Origin: Flavobacterium sp. M31R6 | Lineage (GTDB): Bacteria; Bacteroidota; Bacteroidia; Flavobacteriales; Flavobacteriaceae | Assembly: GCF_013284035.1 (NCBI RefSeq) | Contig: NZ_CP054141.1 | Location: forward strand, 3,782,001 to 3,846,000 | Direction of reading: 5' to 3' | Length of the DNA stretch: 64,000 nt | Shown here: positions 9,446-18,471 of the stretch, piece after piece | Numbering within the stretch: position 1 is the first letter of the stretch | How the letters are laid out: the number at the start of each line of letters is the position of its first letter | Position numbers and translations under genes: made by a program | The notes under the pieces: generated by a model | Told to the model about the DNA's origin: nothing | Seen by the model: the letters and a program-made list of their open reading frames with translations, nothing else | Databases searched by the model: none

Positions 9446-9467
9446 TTTTTTTTAAGTTTCTAAGATT

Positions 9468-9520
9468 CTAAGATTCTGAGTTCCTAAGACACTTAGCATC
9501 TTAGAAACTCAGAATCTTAA
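9468..9520 (-). repeat. Palindromic word repeat between exonuclease and FAH genes
   Basis: An inverted repeat built of TAAGATTCT/GAGTTCCTAAGA words; arms of about 19 bp (near 9470-9488 and 9500-9518) pair with one mismatch. It may act as a terminator or an operon hairpin; its wording matches that at 836-900. Confidence 0.5.
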
Positions 9521-9525
9521 GAACT

Positions 9526-10296
9526 TTACTTCGTATTTAATTTTCTTAATTTTATGGCCGTCAAAACTTTCTTGGTATACAGCGGAAAATCTGCATTTTG
9601 AATCCAACTGAAATAACCCGGTTCTATCTCCAAAATTTTATCGACTTTGGCTCCTTTATGTTTTCCAAAGGTAAAAATCTCTTCATTATCGGCGTCAAAA
9701 GCTATCATTCCTGCAAAATCGGCTATTTTTTTTCTGGTACTAAACTCAGACAAAGATTTAATGTCGTTTTCTAATTCGGGATAACGATCCAATTGAGCCA
9801 TTAGGATTTCATAGGTCGCCATCGTATCTGCTTCGGCTGAATGTGCATTTTCGAGCCCTTTTCCACAGTAAAATTTCAAAGCTGCGCTCAAAGTACGCTC
9901 TTCCATTTTATGAAAAATAGTTTGTACATCCACAGAAACTCTATTTTTCATATCAAAATCAACTCCAGCTCGCAATAATTCTTCTGCCAATAATGGAATA
10001 TCAAAACGATCTGAATTAAATCCTGCCAAATCGCTATCCTTAATCATATTATATACTTGAGGAGCAAGTTCATTAAACGTAGGCTCATTGGCTACTTTTT
10101 CATCACTTATTCCGTGAATAGCCGTTGATTGCGGTGGAATTGGAATCGTTGGATTCACCAACCAAGTTTTACTTTCTTTATTTCCGTTTGGAAAAACTTT
10201 AAAAACTGATATTTCCACAATTCTATCTTTTCCGATGTCAATTCCTGTAGTTTCAAGATCGAAAAAACAAATTGGCTTATTGAGTTTTAGTTCCAT
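9526..10296 (-). CDS. DnaQ-like 3'-5' exonuclease with C-terminal extension
   Basis: 256 residues. DEDDh exonuclease residues are visible: Asp13 and Glu15 in FFDLETTG, an aspartate in GFNSDRFDIP, and the His and Asp of NAHSAEADTMAT. About 50 further residues (FTFGKHKGAKVDKILEIEP) form the small quorum-sensing-regulator/exonuclease-associated domain seen in many such proteins. It could proofread or degrade DNA or RNA ends. A -7-like TATATTTG lies just upstream (minus strand, 10317-10324). Confidence 0.88.
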   Translation of the reverse strand: MELKLNKPICFFDLETTGIDIGKDRIVEISVFKVFPNGNKESKTWLVNPTIPIPPQSTAIHGISDEKVANEPTFNELAPQVYNMIKDSDLAGFNSDRFDIPLLAEELLRAGVDFDMKNRVSVDVQTIFHKMEERTLSAALKFYCGKGLENAHSAEADTMATYEILMAQLDRYPELENDIKSLSEFSTRKKIADFAGMIAFDADNEEIFTFGKHKGAKVDKILEIEPGYFSWIQNADFPLYTKKVLTAIKLRKLNTK

Positions 10297-10378
10297 TTTT
10301 TGTATTTGAATTGGTACAAATATAAAGATTTGGGATTGATTTCATTTAAAGTCAATGCTAAAAATGCTAAAAAAAGAA

Positions 10379-10409
10379 AACCCAACAAACTATAAAAATT
10401 TGTCGGGTT
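10379..10409 (-). terminator. Terminator after the E2 gene
   Basis: 11-bp arms with one mismatch (AACCCAACAAA / TTTGTCGGGTT) followed on the minus strand by a T-run, about 20 nt after the E2 stop. Confidence 0.75.
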
Positions 10410-10429
10410 CATTTTCAATTTATACTGAA

Positions 10430-11740
10430 TTAATAATCTCTATTTACATCAAATGCTTCAAGATATTCCGCTACTCTTTTCACAAACGCACCTCCCAGCG
10501 CACCATCAACCACTCGGTGATCGTAACTGTGTGACAAGAACATTTTTTGACGAATACCTATAAAATCCCCTTCTGGAGTTTCAATAACTGCAGGCACTTT
10601 ACGGATAGCTCCCAATGCTAATATCCCTACTTGTGGCTGATTGATAATTGGAGTCCCAAAAACACTTCCGAAAGTCCCCACATTGGTAACCGTATAAGTT
10701 CCTCCTTGAGTATCGTCTGGTTTTAGTTTCCCCATTTTTGCACGGTTTCCTAAATCATTAACCGCCTTTGCCATACCAACCAGATTCAATTGGTCTGCAT
10801 TTTTAATAACTGGAACAATTAAATTTCCATTTGGCAAAGCTGCTGCCATTCCAAGATTAATGTTTCTTTTTTTGATGATAAAATCACCCTCTACAGAAAT
10901 ATTCATACCTGGATAATCTTTCAGCGCCTTGGCAACCGCTTCCATAAATATAGGAGTATAGGTCAGTTTTTCGCCTTCTCTTTTTTCAAAAGCATTTTTA
11001 ACTTTATCTCTCCATTTTACAATATTAGTAACATCCACTTCGATAAATGATTGTACGTGAGCCGAAGTTTGAACTGAAGCTACCATATAACCCGAAATCA
11101 ACTTACGCATTCTATCCATTTCCACAATTTCATCACCGCCATTTACAGAAACAGGAGAAACTGTTTGCGAAGGAGTAACTCCTGGAGCTTTTGGAGCTTC
11201 AACCGCTTTAGCTGTTGTTCCCACTACAGCAGCAGGTTGCGTCCCTCTATTTTTTACGTAATTCAATATATCTTCTTTAGTAACACGTCCTTCTTTCCCA
11301 GAGCCGTTGATACTCACTAATTCACCTAAAGAAATCCCTTCTTCTTTTGCAATGTTTTTTACTAATGGAGAAAAGAATTTATCACTTTCAGAAAAATTCA
11401 CCGGCGTCGCAACCAATTCTTTGGCTACCTCAACAGTTTTTTGAATTTCCTCAATAATTGCCGGAGCAACTTCTGAACTTACGGACACGGCATCTCCACC
11501 CTCTGTTTCAATAATAGCAATAGTTTGTCCCACCTGAACCAAATCGTCTTTTCCAAACAATTTTTCGACAAGAACACCTGAAACCTCCGATGGAACCTCA
11601 GAATCTACTTTGTCGGTCGCAATTTCCAAAACGGCTTCATCCGCTTCAATTTTATCGCCAACTTCTTTTAACCAATTTGTGATGGTTGCTTCTGCAACAC
11701 TTTCTCCCATTTTAGGAAGCTTTAATTCAAATCTTGCCAT
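10430..11740 (-). CDS. Dihydrolipoamide acyltransferase, E2 of a 2-oxoacid dehydrogenase complex
   Basis: 436 residues. Order: lipoyl domain 1-80 with the lipoylated Lys44 in ATDKVDSEV; a linker; the peripheral-subunit-binding domain around 122-160 (SPLVKNIAKEEGI, GSGKEGRVTKEDIL); and the catalytic domain with SHSYDHRVVDGALGG near the end (His and Asp of the active site). It passes acyl groups from E1 to CoA. One lipoyl domain suggests a branched-chain or 2-oxoglutarate complex; E1 and E3 are not adjacent, so the substrate is not assigned. Confidence 0.93.
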   Translation of the reverse strand: MARFELKLPKMGESVAEATITNWLKEVGDKIEADEAVLEIATDKVDSEVPSEVSGVLVEKLFGKDDLVQVGQTIAIIETEGGDAVSVSSEVAPAIIEEIQKTVEVAKELVATPVNFSESDKFFSPLVKNIAKEEGISLGELVSINGSGKEGRVTKEDILNYVKNRGTQPAAVVGTTAKAVEAPKAPGVTPSQTVSPVSVNGGDEIVEMDRMRKLISGYMVASVQTSAHVQSFIEVDVTNIVKWRDKVKNAFEKREGEKLTYTPIFMEAVAKALKDYPGMNISVEGDFIIKKRNINLGMAAALPNGNLIVPVIKNADQLNLVGMAKAVNDLGNRAKMGKLKPDDTQGGTYTVTNVGTFGSVFGTPIINQPQVGILALGAIRKVPAVIETPEGDFIGIRQKMFLSHSYDHRVVDGALGGAFVKRVAEYLEAFDVNRDY

Positions 11741-11823
11741 ATTGTTAATCTAAAAGGTGATTTTGATTTTCAGTTTGCGAAATTATTAAAAAATATCAAT
11801 ATAAATTCCACTAAATGTAATTT

Positions 11824-12987
11824 TTATTTGATTTTTACAATTTCTCCTCTATCATTAAAAGAATCACTTCCAATGATAAAATTTGTGTTTTTGGGAATAA
11901 TTCTAAAGGTAATTCCTTTGTTTCTATGCTTTTTGTGAATATTTATGCATTCTTTGAAGGAAACAAACTCATTATCCAAAATAATCTGTACCCCATTTCT
12001 TATTGAAATTGATGACAAATTTACCTCTTTTTCTGTTTTCCAATCGAGAAAATCTACCTTTTTTTGGACAAGAAGAGCTATTATTTTTGTCAGTGTATCA
12101 GATGCCGATATCAGCAAATAATTTTTAGGGCGCATTTTGATTTTTGACCTGCCTTGAATTCTTTTTATTAAAGAAAAAAACACAATTCCAATTTTCATAA
12201 ATACAGAAAAAAGATAAGAAACCTGAAAATGTTTTCTATAGAAAAACTCCATTGCTTCTTGAAAACGCTTCATGTAAGTACCATCTTTAATAGTGCTTTC
12301 TCCTTTATAGTGTATTACGGTTGTTTTGTGGAAATAATAATTAACTTTTCCTTTCTGCAACACCATATAAGACAAATCAATATCATCCGAATACATGAAA
12401 CAATTTTCATCAAAACCACCTACTTCCTCATACAATTCTTTTTTCAGAAACATAAAAGCACCTACCAAAATTTCCACTTCCCCTGTCTGGTTTTCGGATA
12501 AATGCTGCGCATAATATTTATTGAAAAATGGAGACTTCGGAAATATTTTATATAAACTGGTGATTTTGGTGAAGGCTACCCAAGGCGTGGGGGTTCCCCT
12601 TTTGCTTTCGGGAAGGAAATTACCAGATCCGTCTATTAGCTTGACACCTACAACTCCTAAGTTTTTTTGTTTTTGGGCAAATGCCAACACTTTTTCAAAG
12701 GTGTCTTCGGCAACGACAGTATCCGGGTTTAGAATACAGATATATTCTCCTTTGGCTTGTGATACACCAATGTTATTCCCTTTTGGAAAACCTACATTTT
12801 GGCTATTTTGAATAAGTTTGACATTTGGGAAACGAGTTTTTATCATCTCGCAACTATCATCTAAGGAATTATTATCAACCACAATAATTTCAGAATCTAT
12901 GTTTTTCAAGGCGCTTTCTACACTTAATACACATAGCTCCAAAAAATAGCGAACATTATAATTGAGGATAATGACGGATAGTTGCAT
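11824..12987 (-). CDS. Family 2 glycosyltransferase
   Basis: 387 residues. A GT-A domain covers about 1-260: LSVIILNYNV at the start, VDNNSLDDS, the NPDT motif as the DxD-type metal site, and a YSDDIDLSYMVLQKG acceptor/catalytic stretch. One or two hydrophobic helices follow (about 262-280), suggesting membrane association, and then a roughly 100-residue C-terminal region without a recognised domain. It is probably a rhamnosyl- or similar transferase for surface glycans; the sugar is unknown. Confidence 0.88.
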   Translation of the reverse strand: MQLSVIILNYNVRYFLELCVLSVESALKNIDSEIIVVDNNSLDDSCEMIKTRFPNVKLIQNSQNVGFPKGNNIGVSQAKGEYICILNPDTVVAEDTFEKVLAFAQKQKNLGVVGVKLIDGSGNFLPESKRGTPTPWVAFTKITSLYKIFPKSPFFNKYYAQHLSENQTGEVEILVGAFMFLKKELYEEVGGFDENCFMYSDDIDLSYMVLQKGKVNYYFHKTTVIHYKGESTIKDGTYMKRFQEAMEFFYRKHFQVSYLFSVFMKIGIVFFSLIKRIQGRSKIKMRPKNYLLISASDTLTKIIALLVQKKVDFLDWKTEKEVNLSSISIRNGVQIILDNEFVSFKECINIHKKHRNKGITFRIIPKNTNFIIGSDSFNDRGEIVKIK

Positions 12988-12991
12988 TTTT

Positions 12992-13022
12992 CAAAGATAT
13001 ATTTTAAGCCTTAAAGTCACAA
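12992..13022 (-). promoter_or_regulatory. Promoter of the GT2 gene, close to the start codon
   Basis: On the minus strand TTG (13022-13020), 20 nt, then TATCTTTG (12999-12992), a good Bacteroidota match. It lies only 5 nt before the ATG, predicting a leaderless or nearly leaderless mRNA. Confidence 0.5.
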
Positions 13023-13071
13023 AGTTTACTAGCTACAAAGTCTATCATAGACACAAACTCCCATAAAAATC

Positions 13072-14262
13072 TTAAAAATTCTCCGAAAGAGCTACTCTAA
13101 AAGTCCAATCATCTTTACTAATGCCATAATCTAAGACTAAATTACAGTCATTGATCTTATTCCATTTTATCCTTAAACCGGTTCCTACTGCGGGGGTCCA
13201 ATTATCAAAATGATAGGTATCCAAGTTGGACACTGACGATAGATTTCCATAAAACACAGCCCCGAGAAAACCGTTTCTGGTAATATCGGTACGGTATTCG
13301 GTCTCCAAATACAATAAAGAATTACTTCGATAACGGTTGCGAGTGAATCCCCTGCCTGTTTTTCCGTAACGGTCCCAACCGATGCTTGGCAAATCCAAGT
13401 AATGTGGCTTTCCGTCAAAAACTGCCCAATAAAACACTCGCGTGGCCAGAACCTTATGACGTATATTACTAAACGAATGATACTTTCTCGCATCTATATA
13501 TATAGATTTCCATTCGGTGTGACTTCCAAAAGCTTTGGAATTGATACGATAATCTGCTTCAAAATAATAACCCTGCTTGGGATTCAAAATATTTTTACGG
13601 GAATCATACAAAGCTTGAAAAGCAATTCCTGATGAAAGTTCATCGGAGTAATCTCCATCTTGGTATATATTAAAATCTGTTGGTTCCGTTATTTTTGAAT
13701 CTTCGGAAATATGCTGATAATTATCCAATTGAAAACCCAATCCCAAACCGAAATCCCCTTTTATTTTTCGTGTTACAAATTGATAAAACCGAATTTGTTG
13801 GTAATGAACCTCGGATTGTGGATCCTTGGAACTGTTCCCTCCCAAACCATACGTAAACTGCGGATAAATCATATACCTGTAATCACCTATAAAATTATAT
13901 TTATTGTCCTTTGTATAAATATAAGACTGTATGGGAAAGGAATACTGCCCAGAAAAACTGGTTGTTGGGGTAAAATAAACTTCGGACATTTTGGTGGTTT
14001 CGTGATTCTCATCCAGAAAAAAAGTGGTCACAAATGAAACCACAAGACCTCCTTCGGAACTCTTCATATCGGGAGCTGGCATTAACGAAAAGGCAATTTT
14101 GCTTGGTTCTTTTTTCTTTGCAGTATCCTTTTTTACGAAAATGCTTTTCAGAATCTGTTTCATATCCAAACTATCACTTCTAAAATCTATTTTCTGTGAA
14201 AAGGAAGAAAATGAAGAAGTAACAACAAAAAACAGAATCAAATTTCGCCTAAGGAAACCCAT
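13072..14262 (-). CDS. BamA/TamA-family outer-membrane barrel without POTRA domains
   Basis: 396 residues with a signal peptide ending SFSQK. The whole mature chain looks like a surface-antigen (D15) C-terminal barrel: alternating beta strands, YDSRKNILNPKQGYYFEADYR, GKTGRGFTRNRYR and a terminal strand ending in aromatic NF. BamA and TamA normally carry POTRA repeats before the barrel; none fit here. It is a paralog of the protein at 18472. Transport or assembly of outer-membrane components is possible, but no substrate can be named. Confidence 0.8.
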   Translation of the reverse strand: MGFLRRNLILFFVVTSSFSSFSQKIDFRSDSLDMKQILKSIFVKKDTAKKKEPSKIAFSLMPAPDMKSSEGGLVVSFVTTFFLDENHETTKMSEVYFTPTTSFSGQYSFPIQSYIYTKDNKYNFIGDYRYMIYPQFTYGLGGNSSKDPQSEVHYQQIRFYQFVTRKIKGDFGLGLGFQLDNYQHISEDSKITEPTDFNIYQDGDYSDELSSGIAFQALYDSRKNILNPKQGYYFEADYRINSKAFGSHTEWKSIYIDARKYHSFSNIRHKVLATRVFYWAVFDGKPHYLDLPSIGWDRYGKTGRGFTRNRYRSNSLLYLETEYRTDITRNGFLGAVFYGNLSSVSNLDTYHFDNWTPAVGTGLRIKWNKINDCNLVLDYGISKDDWTFRVALSENF

Positions 14263-14610
14263 AAATTTTGGTTGATTTTTTTAGAAAAGGAACTATTTTC
14301 AGCTTCCCAAATATAAATAAAAAATTACAATCCTAAACAACATACCAAGCTGATTTGTTTCGAATTACCAAGCTAATTGCGAAAATTTTTCTTCAACTAA
14401 AAAGAAAAAAATCTAAAAAACCATAAAACCTGACTAGCCCCGGTTGAAGTGAAAATCCTCCCGATTTTTCTCGGGAGATTGAAGCGAAAAACGGGAACGA
14501 TCTTTCCCTAAAAAGCCCAATCATTCGCTCCAAATCCTTTTTATCTATCAAATCTAGGATTGTACGATTTTGTTTAATATCTTTCTTTTTATTTTCAATT
14601 GAATAGCGTT
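14263..14610. other. Gene-free stretch holding a family 1 repeat
   Basis: 348 bases between divergent genes. The only structured part is family 1 copy C at 14431-14507. The rest is AT-rich with no convincing open frame or promoter. Confidence 0.6.
14431..14507 (+). repeat. Family 1 structured repeat, copy C
   Basis: Starts GACTAGCCCCGGTTGAAGTG, then AAAATC, a short hairpin (CTCCCGA 14457-14463 / TCGGGAG 14470-14476), then GATTGAAGCGAAAAACGGGA. Same order of parts as copies A and B with unrelated arm sequence. Confidence 0.75.
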
Positions 14611-15564
14611 ATGGAAAAAACTTTTATTCTTTTCTTTCTTTTTGTGTCTTTTTCCTACGCCCAAACCAAAGGATGTACAGATCGTCTTGCGGAAAATTAC
14701 AATCCAAAAGCGACGGAAAATAATGGAAGCTGTAAATATGCTTCCGCAAAAATCAGAGTGAAATTCACCAAAGAATTAAGCGATTCCATTGCGGAAACTT
14801 CGGGCTTGATTGCTTCAGAAAATTTATTGTGGACGCACAATGACGACCAGAGCACTACGTTATTTGGACTGGACACAAAAGGAAAAATCAGAAAAAAAAT
14901 CAATCTTGAAGGGGTAAAAAACATCGAATGGGAGGATATTTCTCAGGATAGTCTGTATCTCTACATAGGCGATTTTGGAAATAATGTCCTTGGAAACCGC
15001 AAAGATTTACACATTTTGAGGATTGATAAAAACTCTGTTAAGAATCCTGCCCCGGCTATTGACACCATCGCGTTTTCCTATGACAACCAAAAAAATTTTG
15101 AACCCAAAAAAAAAGCTAACATCACCGATTTTGACTGTGAGGCATTTGTGGTTTCAAGGGACAGCATTTATTTGTTTACCAAACAATGGGCATCTGAAAA
15201 AACGAGTGTGTACAGCTTACCAAAAAAACCAGGAACTCATATTGCAAAACTCAAAGAAACAATCAATGTGGAAGGTTTAATAACCGGCGCGACCACATTG
15301 CCGCAAGAAAAGGGGGTTGTTTTGTGTGGATATTCGCATTTTTTACACCCCTTTATTTATCTTTTGTACGACTATAAAAACAATGATTTTTCGACAGGAA
15401 ATAAAAGAAAAATAAAACTTTCGCTGCTATTTCATCAGATAGAAGCAATTACTACCGAAGATGGATATCTGTTTTATGTGACAAATGAAGCCACGAAAAA
15501 TACCTTTATCTTCAACCCACAAGAAATACATACCTTTGATTTGAGTCCGTATTTGAAAGAGTAA
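14611..15564 (+). CDS. Exported protein with a CTD...GSC motif, beta-propeller-like
   Basis: 317 residues from the ATG at 14611, chosen because MEKTFILFFLF begins the signal peptide; a TTG at 14599 would put polar residues before it. After the signal comes a GCTDRLAENYNP...NGSCKY motif (residues about 20-42), common in exported Bacteroidota proteins, followed by repeated beta-strand blocks (SGLIASENLLWTHNDD, IEWEDISQDSLYLYIGDFGNN) like a six-bladed propeller. No enzyme motif is recognised. Confidence 0.75.
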   Translation: MEKTFILFFLFVSFSYAQTKGCTDRLAENYNPKATENNGSCKYASAKIRVKFTKELSDSIAETSGLIASENLLWTHNDDQSTTLFGLDTKGKIRKKINLEGVKNIEWEDISQDSLYLYIGDFGNNVLGNRKDLHILRIDKNSVKNPAPAIDTIAFSYDNQKNFEPKKKANITDFDCEAFVVSRDSIYLFTKQWASEKTSVYSLPKKPGTHIAKLKETINVEGLITGATTLPQEKGVVLCGYSHFLHPFIYLLYDYKNNDFSTGNKRKIKLSLLFHQIEAITTEDGYLFYVTNEATKNTFIFNPQEIHTFDLSPYLKE

Positions 15565-15665
15565 AAAGGCTAAATCGTTGAATCTTTAATCTGTTGAATC
15601 GTTAAATTGCTATAGATTAATTCACGTTTCAAAATAAACTATTCGTTAATAGTGTTATAATAGTT

Positions 15666-15673
15666 TACTTTTG
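15666..15673 (+). promoter_or_regulatory. -7 box of the ABC-F gene
   Basis: TACTTTTG matches TAnnTTTG and ends 16 nt before the GTG start at 15690. No clear TTG at the expected spacing. Confidence 0.45.
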
Positions 15674-15689
15674 CAAAAAAAATAGCCTT

Positions 15690-17552
15690 GTGAATTATTT
15701 ATCAGTCGAAAATATATCTAAATCTTTTGGGGAGCGTACGCTTTTCAAAGACATTTCCTTTGGAATCAACAAAGACCAAAAAATTGCCTTTATAGCCAAA
15801 AATGGCTCGGGAAAAACCACTATTATGAACATCATTAATGGTTTTGATGAACCGGATACTGGACAAGTGGTACTTCGAAAAAGCATCCGAATGGCTTTTT
15901 TGTCACAGGACAATAAACTGCAGGATGAATTGACGATTGAAGAAAGCATTTTTGCATCGGATAATGAAAGTTTGAAGATCATTGAAGCTTATGAAAAAGC
16001 ACTGGAGAATCCTGAAGATGAGGAAGCCTATCAAAAAGCTTTTGATGGAATGGATCAGCATAATGCTTGGGATTTTGAAACGCAATACAAACAAATTTTG
16101 TTCAAATTGAAGTTGGAAGACTTTAAACTGAAAGTAAAAAGCCTTTCGGGAGGACAGAAAAAAAGGTTGTCTCTTGCCATTATTTTGATTAACCGTCCCG
16201 ACTTATTAATTCTGGATGAGCCAACGAATCACTTGGATCTAGAAATGATTGAGTGGTTAGAAAGTTATTTTGCAAAAGAAAATATCACGTTGTTTATGGT
16301 AACGCACGACCGTTTCTTTTTGGAGCGTGTTTGTAACGAAATCATTGAACTGGACAACGGAAAAATATACCAATACAAAGGAAATTATTCTTATTACCTA
16401 GAGAAAAAAGAAGAGCGAATCGCCTCAGAAAATGCGAGTGTCGATAAAGCCCAAAACTTGTTTGTCAAAGAATTGGAATGGATGCGCCGTCAACCCAAAG
16501 CGAGAACGACCAAGTCGAAATCACGTCAGGATGATTTTTATGACATAAAAGAAAAAGCCCAAAGTCGCAGAAAAGAAAACGTGGTGGAACTGGAGATTAA
16601 TATGGAACGAATGGGAAGCAAAATCATTGAGCTTCACAAGATTTCCAAAAAATTCAAGGATCGCATAATTCTGGATAATTTCAGTTATGATTTCCAACGT
16701 GGCGAACGCATTGGAATTATTGGTAAAAATGGAACTGGAAAATCTACATTCTTGAATCTTTTGACAGGAACTTTACCTTTAGATTCTGGAAAAGTGGTTG
16801 TGGGAGAGACAATCAAAATTGGTTATTATACCCAAAGCGGGATTAACCCAAAACCGGGTCAACGTGTAATCGATGTCATCAAAGAATACGGAGAATTTAT
16901 TCCGCTAACAAAAGGCAGATTAATTTCGGCTTCGCAATTGTTGGAACGTTTTCTTTTTGATGCCAAAAAACAATACGATTATGTAGAAAAACTGAGCGGT
17001 GGTGAATTGAAACGTTTATATTTATGTACCGTTTTGATTCAGAATCCAAACTTTTTGATTCTTGATGAGCCAACGAATGATTTGGATATTGTTACTTTAA
17101 ATGTATTGGAAAGTTTCCTTTTGGACTATCCAGGATGTTTGGTAGTTGTTTCGCACGACCGTTATTTTATGGACAAAATCGTGGATCAGTTATTCATTTT
17201 TAGAGGTCAGGGAGAGATTGAAACGTTTCCAGGAAATTACTCGGATTTTAGAGCTTACGAAGACAGTACGGATGTCGCTCAGAAAGAAGACAATAAAACA
17301 GAGAAAAAAGAATGGAAGCAAAACAATCCAACCGGGAATTTGACTTTCAACGAGCAAAAGGAATTCCAGAAAATCGAGAGAGAAATCAAGGATCTTGAAA
17401 TCGATAAAACCAAAATTGAACAGTTATTCTCGGATGGAAAAGTAGCCGATGCGGATATTGAAAAGAAAGCTAGAGAATTGGAAAACCTCATCAAGAAAAT
17501 TGAAAGCAAAGAGGAAAGATGGTTTGAGCTTTCAGCGAAGATGGAAGGGTAG
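15690..17552 (+). CDS. ABC-F family ATPase
   Basis: 620 residues from a GTG start (MNYLSVENISKSFG). Two ABC domains without membrane segments: Walker A AKNGSGKTT (about 36) with signature LSGGQKKR (about 153) and DEPTNHLDLE; then Walker A GKNGTGKST (about 345) with LSGGELKR and DEPTNDLDI. A long charged linker joins them, and a C-terminal coiled coil follows (about 545-620), as in Uup. ABC-F proteins act on the ribosome, or in Uup's case on DNA stability, rather than in transport. A hairpin at 17606 ends the unit. Confidence 0.92.
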   Translation: MNYLSVENISKSFGERTLFKDISFGINKDQKIAFIAKNGSGKTTIMNIINGFDEPDTGQVVLRKSIRMAFLSQDNKLQDELTIEESIFASDNESLKIIEAYEKALENPEDEEAYQKAFDGMDQHNAWDFETQYKQILFKLKLEDFKLKVKSLSGGQKKRLSLAIILINRPDLLILDEPTNHLDLEMIEWLESYFAKENITLFMVTHDRFFLERVCNEIIELDNGKIYQYKGNYSYYLEKKEERIASENASVDKAQNLFVKELEWMRRQPKARTTKSKSRQDDFYDIKEKAQSRRKENVVELEINMERMGSKIIELHKISKKFKDRIILDNFSYDFQRGERIGIIGKNGTGKSTFLNLLTGTLPLDSGKVVVGETIKIGYYTQSGINPKPGQRVIDVIKEYGEFIPLTKGRLISASQLLERFLFDAKKQYDYVEKLSGGELKRLYLCTVLIQNPNFLILDEPTNDLDIVTLNVLESFLLDYPGCLVVVSHDRYFMDKIVDQLFIFRGQGEIETFPGNYSDFRAYEDSTDVAQKEDNKTEKKEWKQNNPTGNLTFNEQKEFQKIEREIKDLEIDKTKIEQLFSDGKVADADIEKKARELENLIKKIESKEERWFELSAKMEG

Positions 17553-17605
17553 TTTTTTTAGTTTGCAGTATTCAGTATTCGGTTTGCAGCGTTAGACAAT
17601 ATTTA

Positions 17606-17640
17606 AAAACCACAACAAGATTTAATTTTGTTGTGGTTTT
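17606..17640 (+). terminator. Terminator after the ABC-F gene
   Basis: 13-bp arms AAAACCACAACAA / TTGTTGTGGTTTT followed by TGTTT. It shares the ACCACAACA stem wording with the hairpins at 21061 and 22008. Confidence 0.85.
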
Positions 17641-17730
17641 TGTTTAATATAAAACCAGCATTTTATAGAAAGATAATTACACTTCGATTACCTGAATTAT
17701 AACTATTTTTACAACTCCAAAACCCCATCC

Positions 17731-18303
17731 ATGAAAAAAGCAATACTCCTTGTTTTCACAGTTCTTTCGATGCAATCACAGGCGCAATCTAAAAACGATA
17801 CCGATTCTTTACAAAAAAATCGAACTTCCAAATGGAATTTTGGACTGGAATTAGACGTTTTGCCTTATGCAACAGGAGGCTACTTTGGAGCAATTTGGGC
17901 GGGCAAAAATAAATGGCGAGGCAGAGCTCTTTTGGCCGATGTCAACAAACCCGACTTAACAACCAAAGACGGTTTCACAAACCATCACATAAAAGCTTAT
18001 GCGGTTGTTTTGGATCGTTTTTTGAAAGACAATTGGAAAGGTTGGTGGATTGGTGGTGGGCCTGTTTACTGGAAAAGCAACATCCAAAGTGATAGCAGCA
18101 ATGCCACAAAAAACTTCGAAAACTTCTTATTAAACGGCAGTTTGGGTTATAACTTCACTATTTACAAAAACATCTATATTTCGCCTTGGGCAGGTTTAAG
18201 CCTTAAAGTTGCAGGCAATGATGAATTCATTTTGGACAACAAAGAATACAATTTACCTTTGCTCAATCCGGAAGCTTCAGTCAAATTTGGGCTTTATTTT
18301 TAA
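17731..18303 (+). CDS. Small outer-membrane barrel-like protein
   Basis: 190 residues with a signal peptide ending MQSQAQS. The mature part has alternating hydrophobic strands rich in Trp, Tyr and Gly (NFGLELDVLPYATGGYFGA, GWWIGGGPVYW) and a terminal strand SVKFGLYF with the aromatic end typical of outer-membrane barrels; 8 strands would fit. It resembles DUF3575-like proteins only loosely. Function unknown. Confidence 0.65.
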   Translation: MKKAILLVFTVLSMQSQAQSKNDTDSLQKNRTSKWNFGLELDVLPYATGGYFGAIWAGKNKWRGRALLADVNKPDLTTKDGFTNHHIKAYAVVLDRFLKDNWKGWWIGGGPVYWKSNIQSDSSNATKNFENFLLNGSLGYNFTIYKNIYISPWAGLSLKVAGNDEFILDNKEYNLPLLNPEASVKFGLYF

Positions 18304-18471
18304 AATCTTACTTCTAATTTAGAACCAATAGTTTCAAAAACAAGCAATAAAACAGTTTTATTACTTTAAATTAAAACCTCACAAAGAAATTTTGTTTAGT
18401 TTTATGTTTTGAACAGAAAAATGGATTAGAAAAATCTTTTAAAAATTTGATTAAAGCACAGGATCTTCATT

